The notes below the pieces were generated by a model, which saw nothing but the letters and a program-made list of their open reading frames with translations, searched no databases and was not told where the DNA came from. From Dugong dugon (taxonomy: Eukaryota; Chordata; Mammalia; Sirenia; Dugongidae), in the NCBI GenBank assembly GCA_030035585.1, contig CM057472.1, positions 89,959,601 to 90,023,600 of the forward strand: a DNA stretch of 64,000 bases. Reading direction: 5' to 3'. Below, piece after piece: positions 49,823 to 62,032 of this stretch (position 1 is its first letter; each line of letters opens with the position of its first letter). Both the position numbers and the translations under genes were made by a program.

Positions 49823-51967
49823 TTGTTAGATGCCGTCCAGTTGATTCCAACTTGTATCAAGCCTATGCACAACAGAACGAAACACAGTACTGCCCCATAC
49901 TCACAATTATTGCTATGATTGAGCCCATTGTTGCAGCCACTGTGTCAATTCATCTTGTTGAGGGTCTTCCTCTTTTTCACTGACCCTCTACTCTACCAAG
50001 CATGATGCCCTTCTCTAGGGACTGATCCCTCCTGATTACATGTCCGAAGTATGTGAGATGTAGTCTTGCCATCCTTGCTTCTGATGGGCATTCTAGTTGT
50101 ACTTCTTCCAAGACAGATTTGTTCTTTCTTTTGGTAGTCCATGCTATATTCAATATTCTTCGCCAACATCACCATTGAAAGGCACTGATTCTTCTTAGGT
50201 CTTCCTTATTCATCGTCCAGCTTTCACATGCATATGAGGTGATTGAAAACACAATGGCTTGGGTCAGGAACACCTTAGTCTTCAAAGTGACATCTTTGCT
50301 TTTCAACACTTTAAAGGGGTCTTTTGCAGCAGATTTGCCCAATACAGTCTTTTGATTTCTTAACTGCTGCTTCCATGGGTGTTGACTGTGGATCCAAGTA
50401 AAATGAAATCCTTGACAACTTCAATCTTTTCTCCATTTATCATGATGTTGCTTATTGGTCCAGTTGTGAGGATTTTTGTTTTCTTTATGTTGAGGTGTAA
50501 TCCATACTGAAGGCTGTGGTCTTTGATCTTCATTAGTAAGTGCTTCAAGTCCTCTTCACTTCCAGCAAAACAAGGCTGTGTCATCTGCATAATGCAGGTT
50601 GTTAATGAGTCTTCCTCTAAACCTGATGCCCCGTTCTTCATATAGTCCAGCTTCTCGGATTACTTGCTCAGTATATAGATTGAATAGGTGTGGTGAAAGG
50701 ATACAACCTTGATGCACACCTTTCCTGACTTTAAAACACGCAATATCCCCTTGTTCTGTTCAAACGTCTGCCTCTTGATCCATGTACAGATTCCTCAGGA
50801 GCACAATTAAGTGTTCTGGAATTCTCATTCTCTGCAATGTTATCCATAATTTGTTATGATCCACACAGTTGAATGCCTTAGCATAGTGAATAAAACACAG
50901 GTAAACATCTTTCTGGTATTCTTGCGTTCAGCCAGGATCCACCTGACATCAGCAAAGATATCCCTGGTTCCACGTCCTCTTCTAAATCCAGCTTGAATTT
51001 CTGGCAGTTCCCTGCCGATACAGTGCCACAGCTGCTTTTGAATGATCTTCAGCAAAATTTTGCTTGCATGTGACATTAATAATATTGTTTGATAATTTCT
51101 GCATTCAGTTGGATCACCTTTCTTGGGAATAGGCATAAATATGGACCTCTTCCAATCGGGTGGCCAGGTAGCTGTCTTCCAAATTTCTTGGCATAGACGG
51201 GTAAGCACTTCCAGTGCTGCACGTGTTTGTTGAAACATCTCCATTGGTATTCCATCAATTCCTGGAGACTTGTTTTTTGCCAATGCCTTCAGCGCAGCTT
51301 GGGCTTCTTCCTTCAGTACCATCGGTTCCTGATCATATGTTACCTCCTGAAATGGCTGAACGTCTACCAATTCTTTTTGGTATAGTGACTCCGTGTATTC
51401 CTTCCATCTTCTTTTGATGCTTCCTGCGTCGTTTAATATTTTCCCTGTAGAATCCTTACGCATTGCAACTCGAGGCTTGAATTTTTTCTTCAGTTCTTTG
51501 AGCTTGAGAAATGCTGAGCGTGTTCTTCTCTTTTGGTTTTCTATTTCCAGGTCTTTGCACATGTCATCATAATACTTTACTTTGTCTTCTTGAGCCGCCC
51601 TTTGAAATCTTCTGTTCAGCCCTTTTACTTCATCATTTCTTCCTTTTGCTTCAGCTACTTGACGTTCAAGAGCAAGTTTTAGAGTCTCTTCTGATGTCCA
51701 TTTTGGTCTTTTCTTTCTCTCCTGTCTTTTTACTGACCTCTTGTTTTCTTCAGGTATGATGTCCTTGATGTCATCCCACAACTAGTCTGGTCTTCGGTCA
51801 TTAGTGTTTAATGCGTCACATCTATTCTTGAGATGGTCTCTAAATTTAGGTGGGATAAACTCAAGGTCGTACTTTGGCTCTCGTGGACTTGTTCTAATTT
51901 CCTTCAGTTTCAACTTGAACTTGCATATGAGTAATTGGTGGTCTGATCTGCAATCGGCCCCTGGCCT
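49823..51967 (-). mobile_element. 5'-truncated RTE-clade LINE, best preserved copy
   Basis: About 2.1 kb. The minus frame 51781-50840 (313 codons) encodes the linker and start of the reverse transcriptase: KNKSPGIDGIPMEMFQQ, TATWPPDWKRSIFMPIPKKG, ELPEIQAGFRRGRGTRD. A frameshift occurs after RWILAE. Downstream, 50641-50360 holds EDLKHLLMKIKDHSLQYGLH and ILTTGPISNIMINGEKIEVV; the YADD box is lost to another shift. The endonuclease N-terminus is missing. Not autonomous, but probably among the younger copies here. Confidence 0.9.
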
Positions 51968-52126
51968 TGGAAACCCTGGTGGTGGTAGTGGTTAAAAGCT
52001 ACAGCTGCTAACCAAAAGCTCGGCAGATCGAATCCACCAGGTGCTCCTTGGAAACCCTATGGGGCAGTTCTACTCTGTCCTACAGGGTCACTATGAGTCG
52101 GAATTGACTCAACGGCCACAGATTTT
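51968..52126 (+). repeat. AfroSINE at the truncated 5' end of the RTE copy
   Basis: ggaaaccctggtggtggtag to gactcaacggccacag, opposite in orientation to the adjoining RTE. Confidence 0.92.
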
Positions 52127-52924
52127 TATATATATTTATATATAAAAAATCATCTCAAAATTCCTAAGGAAGCAAAAAACAGGAGAGAGAGGAAGAAGTG
52201 GGGAGGGAAAATGCCTTAGTGGTCACATTATTATCACGCTGATGGAGGAAGGAGAAGGAAAAGATGAAAGGGTGGAAAAGGGAGATGGAGAAGAGAGAAC
52301 AACGTCTCAGGTGATAATTCCATCAGTCTGAACTTCTCCATAATTACTGCACAGTTAAATTCTCAAAGGCTCAGGAATTAATGGGTCCGGTCTGCAAGGG
52401 ATATGAGTCTGGATATCAGGTGTATACATATGCACACCCACAAAGCCATTTGTGGATACAACAAAGAAGCACTAGAATCCACTGCATAAAGGAAGTGAAA
52501 GTCGAGTACATTTTGGTCAAGATGGAACAACCAATTTTCTGTCATCCCTATGGTACTAAAAACTGTCTTTGTAACTGTTGGGCAGGTAGAAGATCAGTTT
52601 TAGTAGTCCAGACAAGTAGCCCCCAAAGTGAGGGAATACACCCAAGGAGATATGCAGAATGATCCACTGAGGTGTAGGGAAAAAAGAGAACTTCTATTTT
52701 TGTTCTCTTTTTAACTCATCCTTTAAATACTTCTCTTTTCTGCTCATGATATGTAATAAAACATTAACTAGAACACATAGTGTGTTTACAATGTATAAAT
52801 AAATATATTTATTTAAAAAAATACATATATCAGAGAGCCTCATGATCAAACCTTTGGAGAAACATCAGACTTCTGGCAAAAACTGGTTTAGTCCACTAGG
52901 CATGTTTCAAATACTTAGCAAGAG

Positions 52925-52982
52925 TACACACACACGTACACACGCGTGTGCACACACGCACACACACACACACACACACACA
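52925..52982. repeat. CA microsatellite with a CG-containing centre
   Basis: acacaca repeats around cacgcgtgtgcac, ending in an uninterrupted CA run. Confidence 0.95.
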
Positions 52983-53497
52983 GCTATAACTTCCTCCCTC
53001 TCCTTGTAAAGAACAGGCTACTGTTACAAAAAAAAAAACAGCCCTAGTCGTCAGTCCAAAGGGAAAGGTATTTTGGCAAGTAAGAAGGATCTATTATTCT
53101 CTTAAGCCCTTGTATTATTTGGACAATAATTTAGTCTTAAGTCTCCCAGCTCCCTGGTGGTAATATTAACAGCCTATCTCAGGCTTTTCCTGTTGCCTGA
53201 AATCCAGCCACACACTGACTTCACCACCATCCTCCTTGCTTTCTAACAGGTTTTAAAACCAGACTTTCAATTCTGTAGAAATTATGAAACTGACCTAAAC
53301 AAGTAACTCCTGGAAGCTGCTCCCAGGGTCAACGATTATGTGACCTCACTATCAGAACACCAGTCTTTGCATGTGCCTTTCTTGGCTATACTCCTGGTGC
53401 CCGATGAATACACAGCAATCACAAAAAGAGAGCATGTCTGTGAGATCTCAACCCATGCCAAAGCCATCACTAGCTTATAGCAAATATATCTTGAGTT

Positions 53498-53670
53498 AAC
53501 CCATTGCCGTCAAGTCGATCCCAAACTGACTGCAACCTGATAGGACAGAGCAGCCATAATCTTTACGGAAGCAGATTGCCGCATCTTTCTCCCGCAGAGC
53601 TGCTGGTGGGTTAGAACCGCTGACCTTTGGGTTAGCAGCTGAGCAATTAACCACTGCACCACCAGGGCTC
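53498..53670 (-). repeat. AfroSINE with a short internal deletion
   Basis: acccattgccgtcaagtcga ... gacagagcagccataatctt shows the middle block deleted. Ends accactgcaccaccagggct; ttgagttaa flanks. Confidence 0.92.
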
Positions 53671-54092
53671 AACTTTTGAGTTAAAAGTTTTAAAATTTCA
53701 TGTTGTTCAAGTATAGGCTGAGATTGTTACTTTTGCTTTCAGTAAAGTCTTAGAGGAAAAGTCAGCCCATGTGGTTTAAAGGGAAAGTACAAGGTCAATA
53801 TAGTGAATAACATACTGTATTGCCTGCCCTGCATACCTCTCCCCTTCTTTGGCTCTCACAACTTCAAAACTGTCCTTTCACAGTACTTCTCCCCTCTCAT
53901 TCAAGTCTTCATTCCTAAAACCTTCCCAACTGTCTGGCTATTGAGCAAAAATTTTTCAGTTTTATTGTTCCTCTCTACTCTTTCTTGCTCTTTCCATGAG
54001 AAGATAGAACAGTATTCTTATTGCTTAAATAATATGAGACACATAATTAGAACTCTGGAGGGAAGAAATTTTAGAATTTCTATCTGTTGTGG

Positions 54093-54507
54093 ATTGAACT
54101 GCATCCTCCCAAATTATGTACTGAAGTCCTGGACCCTGCACCTATGGACGTAATCCTGTTTTCAAAGAGGATTTTTCCTTTGTTGTGTTAACGAGGTCAT
54201 ACAGAGTGGAGGGGGTCCTAAACTTAATTACTTTTGAGTTATAAAAAGAACAGAACAGACACACACACATATAGGGAAACCAATGCTATGTGAAGACCCT
54301 TCTACAAACAAAGGAACAACAAGGATTGTCAGCAGACACCAGAAACTAGGGGAGAGGTCCACAGAAAGAATCAACACTATTGAGACTCTGAATTTTGACT
54401 TTTAGCCACTAGAACTGTGAGAAAATAAATTTCTGTTCTTTAAAGCCACTCACTTAGACGGTATTTTTTGTTACAGCAGAAGTAGGTAACCAAGATACTA
54501 TCAGAAA
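54093..54507 (+). repeat. MaLR-type LTR
   Basis: ttgtggattgaactgcatcc, tatgtactgaagtcctggac, gccactagaactgtgagaaa, ataaatttctgttctttaaa. Confidence 0.78.
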
Positions 54508-54594
54508 AACTGCCACCTTTGGCCTGGGTCACCCTAAGCCAATGAACAGGTGGGAAGCAGACAGGCCCTGGCCGCCCCTAAGCAGCACTGGTAA

Positions 54595-54802
54595 GTGGTC
54601 AAGAGCATGGACTACAGCTCTACTCTGGTTCATATCCTGGCTACTCTACCTATTAGCTCTAAAATGTTCTCAGGCTCAGTTTCCTCAACTGTAAAATCAG
54701 GATAAGAATAGTATTCATGTTATTGTGAGGATTAAGTGAGTTGATATATAGAAAGTGCATACAGTAAACATATAAGTATTTGATATTATCATTATTATCA
54801 AG
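54595..54802 (+). repeat. MIR
   Basis: gtcaagagcatggactacag, ctcagtttcctcaactgtaa, gttattgtgaggattaagtg in MIR order. Confidence 0.85.
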
Positions 54803-55000
54803 ACTATTCCTTAGAGTTCAGGTACCCTCTGAAGATCTAGGAAAGAGGCATTTGGCATTGTGAGGCTGTAAAAATGGCATTGCAGAAGCATCTACCTCCT
54901 CTAACTTCACAAGAGGAAAGAAGAAAAATCAAGATCAACAGCCCAAGGCTGACTGTTATGAGGCAGAGGTCAGCCATGCCTCTTCTCTCCAACATTTTTA

Positions 55001-55887
55001 CCAATTCTGACACCAACTGTCCCTTCCGTGCCACTCTCTACTTCTCTTGCTGAGTTTGATAATTCATTGCGATGGCCACACAGAACTCACAGGCAATATT
55101 CACGATTATGGGGTTTATTAGGAAAGTAACAGGTTACAATTCAAGTTCAGGAACGCTCAGGATACAGTTCTTCCATCAGGACAGCCTCTTCTCAGCCATG
55201 CCCACAGACACACCTCTTTCTGGCCCCTCAGCCTCTGCCCTGCATAAGCAAGTGTTAAAAAGCTCTTTTAGCTCTGCTGATAAGTGCCCCAAGGCACCCC
55301 ACCCCACCCCACTCCACCAGTAAGCCTCAGCTCCAAAGTGCTCAGCTCTAGCTCCATGGGTCGGCAAACTGAGCTCCATCAAGTGCCCAGAGACACCCTA
55401 CTCCACCAGCAAGCCTCCTGCCTGAAGGTGCTCGGCTTTTTTGCTCCGTGGGCTGGGAAGCCCACTGAGCTGTCTCCTGCAGGTCTCTTGCTGATCTCCT
55501 GCCTCTGCTGCCACTGTTTCTCTGCCACCACTTCTCACTGCCTTTGGTGTTACAGCTCTCTCAGTCTCCTGGTTTTAGGAGCTTCTCAGTGCAGGGATCC
55601 TGGGTCCAAAGGATGTGCTGTACTCCTGACTCTTCTTTCTTGGTAGTGGTGAGATCCTCTCCTTCCTGACGCTGGGATGGCTCATTTTAAGCCTAATGGG
55701 ATGGCGAAACTGACCAATCCCTTCATTAGGATTCCATACACCTTATTTGCATGGTCCCACCCCCACATGGGTGCCATGAACTTTATTTGCATTACTAGCA
55801 AGCTACCCAATCCCCTTGGTGGGCCACAATTACCTTATTTGCATAGTCCCAGCCAAGTGATTATAACCCAAGAGTTACAAGACCACA
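55001..55887 (-). mobile_element. ERV-L-like LTR followed by a candidate tRNA-Leu primer-binding site
   Basis: On the minus strand, a ~870-bp LTR-like block starts tgtggtcttgtaactcttgg and carries AATAAA in cctaataaaccccataatcg near its end. It stops at ...gggaca, two bases before tggtgtcagaattgg (55015-55001), which resembles the tRNA-Leu-type primer site of ERV-L elements. It contains three ATGCAAAT octamers. Plus-strand open frames across it (55284-55646, 55677-56183) have no retroviral motif and are chance. No gag or pol seen beyond ~54,800. Confidence 0.6.
55745..55844 (-). promoter_or_regulatory. Three ATGCAAAT octamer motifs in the LTR
   Basis: ATTTGCAT on the plus strand at 55745-55752, 55785-55792 and 55837-55844; the first and third have similar surroundings (ccttatttgcat). 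The octamer is the consensus for POU/OCT factors; activity here is inference. Confidence 0.6.
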
Positions 55888-58116
55888 GCAAGAAAGGCCA
55901 TATAAAAGCGATCCACTGCACCACAGAGGCCTTTGATAAAGCCGTAGAACAGAAGGTTTTATTTCTAGTTCTGTCTCTGCCCCAAGCTTGCTGTGGTCCT
56001 GGGCAAGTCTCTTTGTGTCATTTCCTCCCTGTAACACAGAATAATCATAATCCCTGTTCTAGCTCCACACAGCTGTTTGGAAGCAAAAATGAAATAGTAA
56101 ATGTGAACATGCTTCTAAACATTCAAAAGTGCTCAAATGCTGTTATCGTAAGGCCTATAATTCCTATTCAGGTACTGAGGTAGTTTTAGGTTCCAAATGA
56201 GTCACACAATTCTCATGCTGTTTGAGGGGGTCCCACCCAGAGGGTCAGTTGGTGTATTTTAGAGACAGAATACCATAAAAATAGAGAAAGCTGTCCTGGA
56301 ATAAGAATTTATTTTGAGATATCTTACACCAAATTTGTCTACACCTACTATGGACCTGTGGTGAGCGGCTCGGTTACATATCAGGTCAAAGAGGTCATGG
56401 CCTTTTCAACAGTCTTCCGGAGACTATAAGGGTTTTTGAGAAAGGAAATGAATCAAGTAACAAGAGAATTAGGGGAAAGTGAAAGGGCAAGAATGCTCTC
56501 ACACCTTCATACATCCTGCACTGACAGATGTCGCCTATTTGAACTGTCCCCAGGACTGTAGGGCTGAGGTTCTTTGCCTCAGATGGGGACAATTCAGGAT
56601 TTAAGACACACTGAATCTAATGTACCCATATGTGAATTCATTTCAAAGCATATCGGTTTTATAAATGTCCCAGTCACCAACTTCTAAAACTAATACCAAG
56701 AAGACAAAACCTGAACTACAGTTTTAGGGAAGAGGTCATACTTTAGAAAATCTGCAAAGTGCAGAAAAGTATACAGGAAATTAAAATCAGCTAAGTCCTA
56801 CTGCCACCAGAAATGGCTGACATCACTATCATAGTGTGTTTCCTTCCAACTGGCTCACTCTGCACACACATGTTCACATATACACCCGGGTTTACAAAGG
56901 AGGGATTATTCTGCAGAGATAGTTTTAGTGCCAACATTTTTTTGCTTAATATGCTGGGATGAGGGTTGTCATGGGATATTCAAATCAGGCAGTGGGGAAG
57001 AAGAGAGTGCAAGTAATTTTTGGCAGTGTCTGACTGAGCTGTTAGTATGTGCATTATATGTGCCAAAAGAGTTTGAAGACACAGGAAGAACATTATAATA
57101 TATTAATTCCAGTACATACATGTAATATCTGGCCACCACAGTGGGAATGCAAGATAGGTGAAAAGTAATAAGAAAGTGTGATACTAGATTAAGAATGATC
57201 AATGCTCAAGATATAAGTCACCCAAACGTGCACAAAGCAAATTTGATTCCTGTTGACTTTTAAAGTCTTCAGTAGACAGACATGAGGTAATGGGATCAGG
57301 GCTTCTATTTTCAAACCTAAAGCTTATGGTTTGGCTGTGACACACCATGACAGGTTGACAAACATGTCCCTTATTTAAAAATAGTAACCATTGTGTCCTA
57401 CATTGAGAGCATTTTCTGGGGACCAGACTGAATCCCTTTTGCAGCCAGAAACACAGTAGAGTGGTATGTGTGGTTACTTATTGCCTCCTCTTCTCTGCAT
57501 ATATGACAAAGTCAAGAGAAGGACATAAACGTGCAATCTTTTGCCCACCTTTAAGGAAGAACCTTAATTGCAACACACAAAACACAGAGGTTTATCTCTT
57601 TGAAGACTTTGTAAGAGCATACCCTGCAGAGCATGGGAATTTCTACCCTATCTTCAAGAGCAGACTGTGGCAAGTACACTGGCCAGCATGAATTTGCTAA
57701 AGCAAATAAAGAATAAACTGTCCCTAAAATATTTAAAGAGGAAGAATGCAACTGCTCTATCTAAAACATTCTTAAGATTACTGATTAAGAGTGGCATCAA
57801 TGCAAAACTGACCTGAGGAAAGACAGCTTTATGGTGGGAGTTTTTCTTCAAAGTATTTAGAATTTGGGACTGGATTCTCTAACTTCTCTAACCTCACAGA
57901 GCCCTTGGTGACTTCTGGAGTGTACCTGGAGTACTCTGGTGACGTCTGGAGTAGCCTGCAGGTTTCAGGACAGGAGACGTAGCTGGAAGGAGACAGATCA
58001 TAAATAATCCGCCATCACTACCACCGCCACCTCCACCACAGCTAACATAATAACAGCAGCAGCACAGCCAAGGCTCACCAACCATTTATTTATTGTATGC
58101 CAGGAGCTCTGTTTTG

Positions 58117-58752
58117 AGTCGATCCTCGTTATTTGTGGATTCTGTATTTGTGAATTTGCCTACTCATCAAAAGTTATCTGTCACCCCAAAATCCATGCTC
58201 ACGGCACTTCTGTGGTCATGCGTGGAATGTGCAGAGCAGCCAAAAATTTGAGTCACCCAGCTGAGGGCAAATACGGCGACGCTCTGCCTTCTTGTTTCAG
58301 TTCTCATACTGCAAATAAGTGTCCTTTTTGCAGTCTCTCCAGTGCTACATTTTTTGCATTTTTGCGCTTTGGTTGGTGATTTTGCTGTTTAAAATGGCCC
58401 CCAAATGTACTGCTGAAGTGCTAAGTGCTAGAAGGCTACGATGTGCCTTACAGAGAAAATACGCGTTAGAGAGGCTTCGTTCAGGCACGAGTAATAGTGC
58501 TGCGGGCCGTCTGAGATGAATGTTAACGAACCAGCAATATACAGTATATTAAATAGGGTGTCTGTACACAGAAGCACTCATGAAACAAGGTTATGTATTA
58601 ATTGGTTGATGAAAATGTTGTGCCCTTTGAATCCAGAGACTCGCTGGAACCTAACCCTGTATTTCTTCTAGGAGTAATGGTTCAGTACTCGCTAATTCAG
58701 TGTTCCTGGTGACTTTATAGAACATAACTACTATGAATAACAAGAATTGACC
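58117..58752 (+). mobile_element. Internally deleted Tigger-type DNA transposon
   Basis: Imperfect terminal inverted repeats: gtcgatcctcgttatttg near the left end and gtcaattcttgttattca reversed at the right. The frame at 58319-58519 includes MAPKCTAEVLSARRLRCALQ, resembling the N-terminal CENP-B/pogo helix-turn-helix of Tigger transposases; the catalytic domain is absent. Confidence 0.75.
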
Positions 58753-58769
58753 ATATCTCATTCAATGCT

Positions 58770-58965
58770 GGTGACACCTACGTGAAGTGGGTTCTATCAT
58801 TATCCCTATTTTAGGGATGGGGACATTAAGACATAGCGAGGAAAAATGACTTGGCCAAAGTCACAGGGCTAGTAAGAGGTAGAGTCAGGATCAGAACCCA
58901 GAAGGTCTGAGTTCACAACCCTCACTGTTGTGATATACTACATTGAGACTGCAGCTCAATGTCTT
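58770..58965 (-). repeat. MIR
   Basis: cattatccctattttaggga, tgacttggccaaagtcacag, ggctagtaagaggtagagtc. Confidence 0.8.
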
Positions 58966-58986
58966 TAATCTTTAGGATCTAATCTC

Positions 58987-59036
58987 ATAGGGTCACTATG
59001 AGACAGAACCGACACGAGGGCACTTAACAACAACAA
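58987..59036 (+). repeat. RTE 3' tail only
   Basis: catagggtcactatgagaca, ggcacttaacaacaacaa: a ~50-bp RTE end sitting between two MIR pieces. Confidence 0.7.
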
Positions 59037-59170
59037 TCCTTAACAAGTTACTCAATTTCTGATTCTTAGTTTCCTGCCTTTTAAAAGGATCATAATAATC
59101 TAGCCTATCCTCCACAGAATGGTTGTGAGGACCAAATGAGACGTGTGAATGCCATTTGTAAAATATGACA
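59037..59170 (+). repeat. MIR fragment
   Basis: ttaacaagttactcaatttc, ttcttagtttcctgcctttt, ggttgtgaggaccaaatgag. Confidence 0.7.
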
Positions 59171-59298
59171 TGCTAAACAATTTAATCTATTTTCATTATT
59201 AAGAAAAAAGAGAAAGGGCGTTTATTCTTTTATTTTGAGGTGTTCATTTTGTCCAATAGAAAAAATTTTAATTTTAATAATCAATCAGCATAAAATGA

Positions 59299-59457
59299 AA
59301 ACCAAACCTGCTACCAATGAGTCAATTCCAACTCACAGTGAACCTAAAGGACAGAGTAGAACTGCCCCACAAAGTTTCCAAGGAGCGGCTGGTGAATTTG
59401 AACTGCTGACCTTTTAGTTAGCAGCTGAGCTCTTAACCACTATGCCACCAGGGCTCC
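59299..59457 (-). repeat. AfroSINE
   Basis: aaccaaacctgctaccaatg to tatgccaccagggctcct; aatcaat on both sides. Confidence 0.92.
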
Positions 59458-59616
59458 TCAATCAATATAGGGCAATGAAAATAACTGATGTTTTCTGCTT
59501 TTTCTTAATACTTAAGGTGCCTGCCAGTCAATATCAGTTACTGTCAATCAATATGGGCAATGAAAATAACTGATATTGACAGGCACATTAAGTATTAAGA
59601 AAGAGGAGAAAACATC
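59458..59616. repeat. Direct repeat plus long inverted repeat (hairpin)
   Basis: Arms 59487-59540 and 59567-59616 are reverse complements over 50 bp, with 3 mismatches and a 4-nt bulge, around a 26-nt loop. The block starting tcaatcaatat (59458) recurs at 59544 inside the loop. Confidence 0.9.
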
Positions 59617-60289
59617 CCCTGTATCAGAAGCCTGTGATTAGAAAGAAAAAAAAGATAGTGACTGTGTTAATGAGACAGTGACTTAGCATGGCTCCTTGGG
59701 GGGTTCTGTAATAACTCCACTGATGAAGTACTGCTCTGTTGGCAGGTGAGTGACACTTCCCTTTCCGGAAAGGGGAAATGAATTTTCTTTCAAGGATTTG
59801 TGGCTCTCCAGATAATGACTTCCTTCCTGTTCCACAAAAACAAAGCACAGAAGCTGGAAGTAACAGCCTATTTCTGATCCCTATTCCACATCCCACGGCT
59901 GCCATCCACAGTCCACTTGGAAGGAGCTGCTTCTAGCTTCAAGTCCCTAGTGCCTCAACTGCTTTCAGTAGACAAAAATGTCAGAATTTAAAAGCCAAGG
60001 TTAGAAAAGAGTCACCTCTGAGCAAAGCCACCCTGGACTCAGACTTGATCTGCTAGAAGTCATGTAACTCCCCAGCAGGCTGAAGTCCCTGATCTGTACC
60101 TCTTTCATGACACATACAGGCGTGATCTATGTGAATCCATTTCCCCACTCTGACCAGCAAGTCCCTAGGGAAGAGAGGCCATAGAAAAGCCTATTGAACT
60201 GCACTGCACTGCAAGCTTCATATAGCAATCTGAAGTTGGGACAGAGGAAAAATGAGCACTGTCTGAAATTAAACCGTGTAAGGATCAAC

Positions 60290-60420
60290 AGAGAAGAGAC
60301 CAAGCAAGAATGGATGCACAACCTGAAGAATGTCATCAATGTCTCCGAATGGTACATGCAGAAACTGTTGGATTGGTTTATGTTCTGCTGTGTATATTTT
60401 CAACAACAATAAAAAAAGGG
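60290..60420 (+). repeat. L1-type 3' end module
   Basis: gatgcacaacctgaagaatg, atggtacatgcagaaactgt, ttttcaacaacaataaaaaa, followed by a run of 12 G. Confidence 0.55.
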
Positions 60421-60643
60421 GGGGGGGGGAGAGAAGAGGAACTTAGCCATCTACCATTAAGTAGTCTGTGAATGTGTTGCCAACAAAGATTTAGGAAACA
60501 CACAAATCCAATCAAGGTGACTTAGATATAATTTCAGAAATACATGATAAGAATGGGCCTAAAGACTATTAATCGGTAATCTAATTAATTATTTAGAATT
60601 TAAAACTTTTTTTTAAAAAAACACACAAGTAATCCATGTTCAA

Positions 60644-60848
60644 GGTGCCCTGGTGGTGCAGAAGTTAAAGCATTAGGCCGCTAAACAGAAAGGTTGGTTG
60701 TTCAATCCCACCTGCCGCTCCACAGAAGGATGTGGCAGTCTGCTTCTGTAAAGATTTACAGCCTTGGAAACCCTATGGGGCAGTTCTAGTCTGTCCTATA
60801 GGATCACTATGAGTTAAAATCAACTTGATGGCAATGGGTTTTGGTTTT
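60644..60848 (+). repeat. AfroSINE
   Basis: gtgccctggtggtgcagaag to caacttgatggcaatgggtt; taatccatgttca / taatccatgctca flanks. Confidence 0.93.
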
Positions 60849-61199
60849 TAATCCATGCTCACCGAAGAAAATTTAGAAACTATACATACATAAAAGAAAT
60901 GAGAAGTACCCGCCATTCACTGGTTTGGTGGTATATCCTTATAGATTTTTTTTTTCTAAGTATATGTAGATAAGAAGAGTTTGGTCTGACTCCAGCATAA
61001 CCCAGGGGACAGGTTATACTGATGCTAATAGACAACTGTCATATGCCAATGGTTGGAGTCTGACGTTAACAATTTTAATAGATAGATGGAAAAAAGAAAT
61101 GGAGATTCTGAAGGATAAGGAAAGAAGAAACATCTGTGCTGTTAAGACGGTCAAGGAAGGAGAAACTGAAAATAACAACAGCTCAAAGTGTCCATAAGT

Positions 61200-61560
61200 T
61201 AACTGTAGGACTCAGATGGGGGCTTGGCAAAACTTGGAAAAACAGTTTGGCAGTCTCTAATAAATTTAAACATTCATTTCTACTTTGTGCCCCAGCAATT
61301 CCACTTGAATGTGTGTGCCCAAGATAAATGAAAAACATGGTGGCAAAAAGACTTGTACAAGAATGTTCACAGCACCTTGGTTCATAATAGTAAAAAACTG
61401 GAAACACCTCAAATATCCATCAATAGGGGAACAGATAAACTGTATCATATTTATGTAACAGAATACTACTATAGCAATAAAAATAAATGAACTATTTATA
61501 CACACTAGGAATTATAACACTGAATCTCAAAACCATGTTGAACAAAAGAAGCCACTATCA
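61200..61560 (+). repeat. Old L1 fragment
   Basis: ggaaaaacagtttggcagtc, gaatgttcacagcaccttgg, caaatatccatcaatagggg. Confidence 0.75.
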
Positions 61561-61665
61561 TGCACCCTGGTTTGATTAGTTCCTTTAATCTCACACCAAC
61601 CCTGTAAGTTACCTATTATTATCCCTCATTTTAATAATGAAAAAGATGCATCTATGATGAATCTT

Positions 61666-61880
61666 AGGTCCCTGGGTAGTGCAAACAGTTTGTACTCAGC
61701 TACTAACCGGAAGACTGGCAGTTTGAACTCACCCAGTGGTGTCACAGATAAAAGCCCTGGCAATGTGCTTTTGTAAAGATTATAGCCAAGAAAACCCTAT
61801 GGAGCTCAGTTCTACTCTGTAGCATACAGAGTCATCATGAGTTGGAACTGACTCAACAGCACTGGGTTTGGTTTTTTGGT
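61666..61880 (+). repeat. AfroSINE
   Basis: ggtccctgggtagtgcaaac ... gactcaacagcactgggttt; tatgatgaatctt / tatgatgagtctt flanks. Confidence 0.9.
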
Positions 61881-62032
61881 TTTATGATGAGTCTTGGAAA
61901 AATAACATCCAAGATTATATTCATTCATTCATTCTTTCATTAAGTGTTTACTGAGCATATACTATATCCCAGCAGGCAGTGTGCCATGTGCTGAGGATAT
62001 AATGTTAGTAAAAACAGAGATTTTAACTTAGT

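Noticed and set aside
55284-55646. 120-codon plus-strand frame
   Set aside because: Antisense to the same LTR; low-complexity Ser/Leu/Cys composition without a recognisable domain.
55677-56183. 168-codon plus-strand frame
   Set aside because: Starts inside and antisense to the ERV-L-like LTR and runs into unique intron; no domain and no splice context.
58319-58519. CENP-B-like small host gene
   Set aside because: The frame lies between Tigger terminal inverted repeats and lacks the catalytic domain; a transposon remnant.
59487-59616. Annotated microRNA gene
   Set aside because: The hairpin is real, but there is no evidence of processing or conservation from sequence alone.
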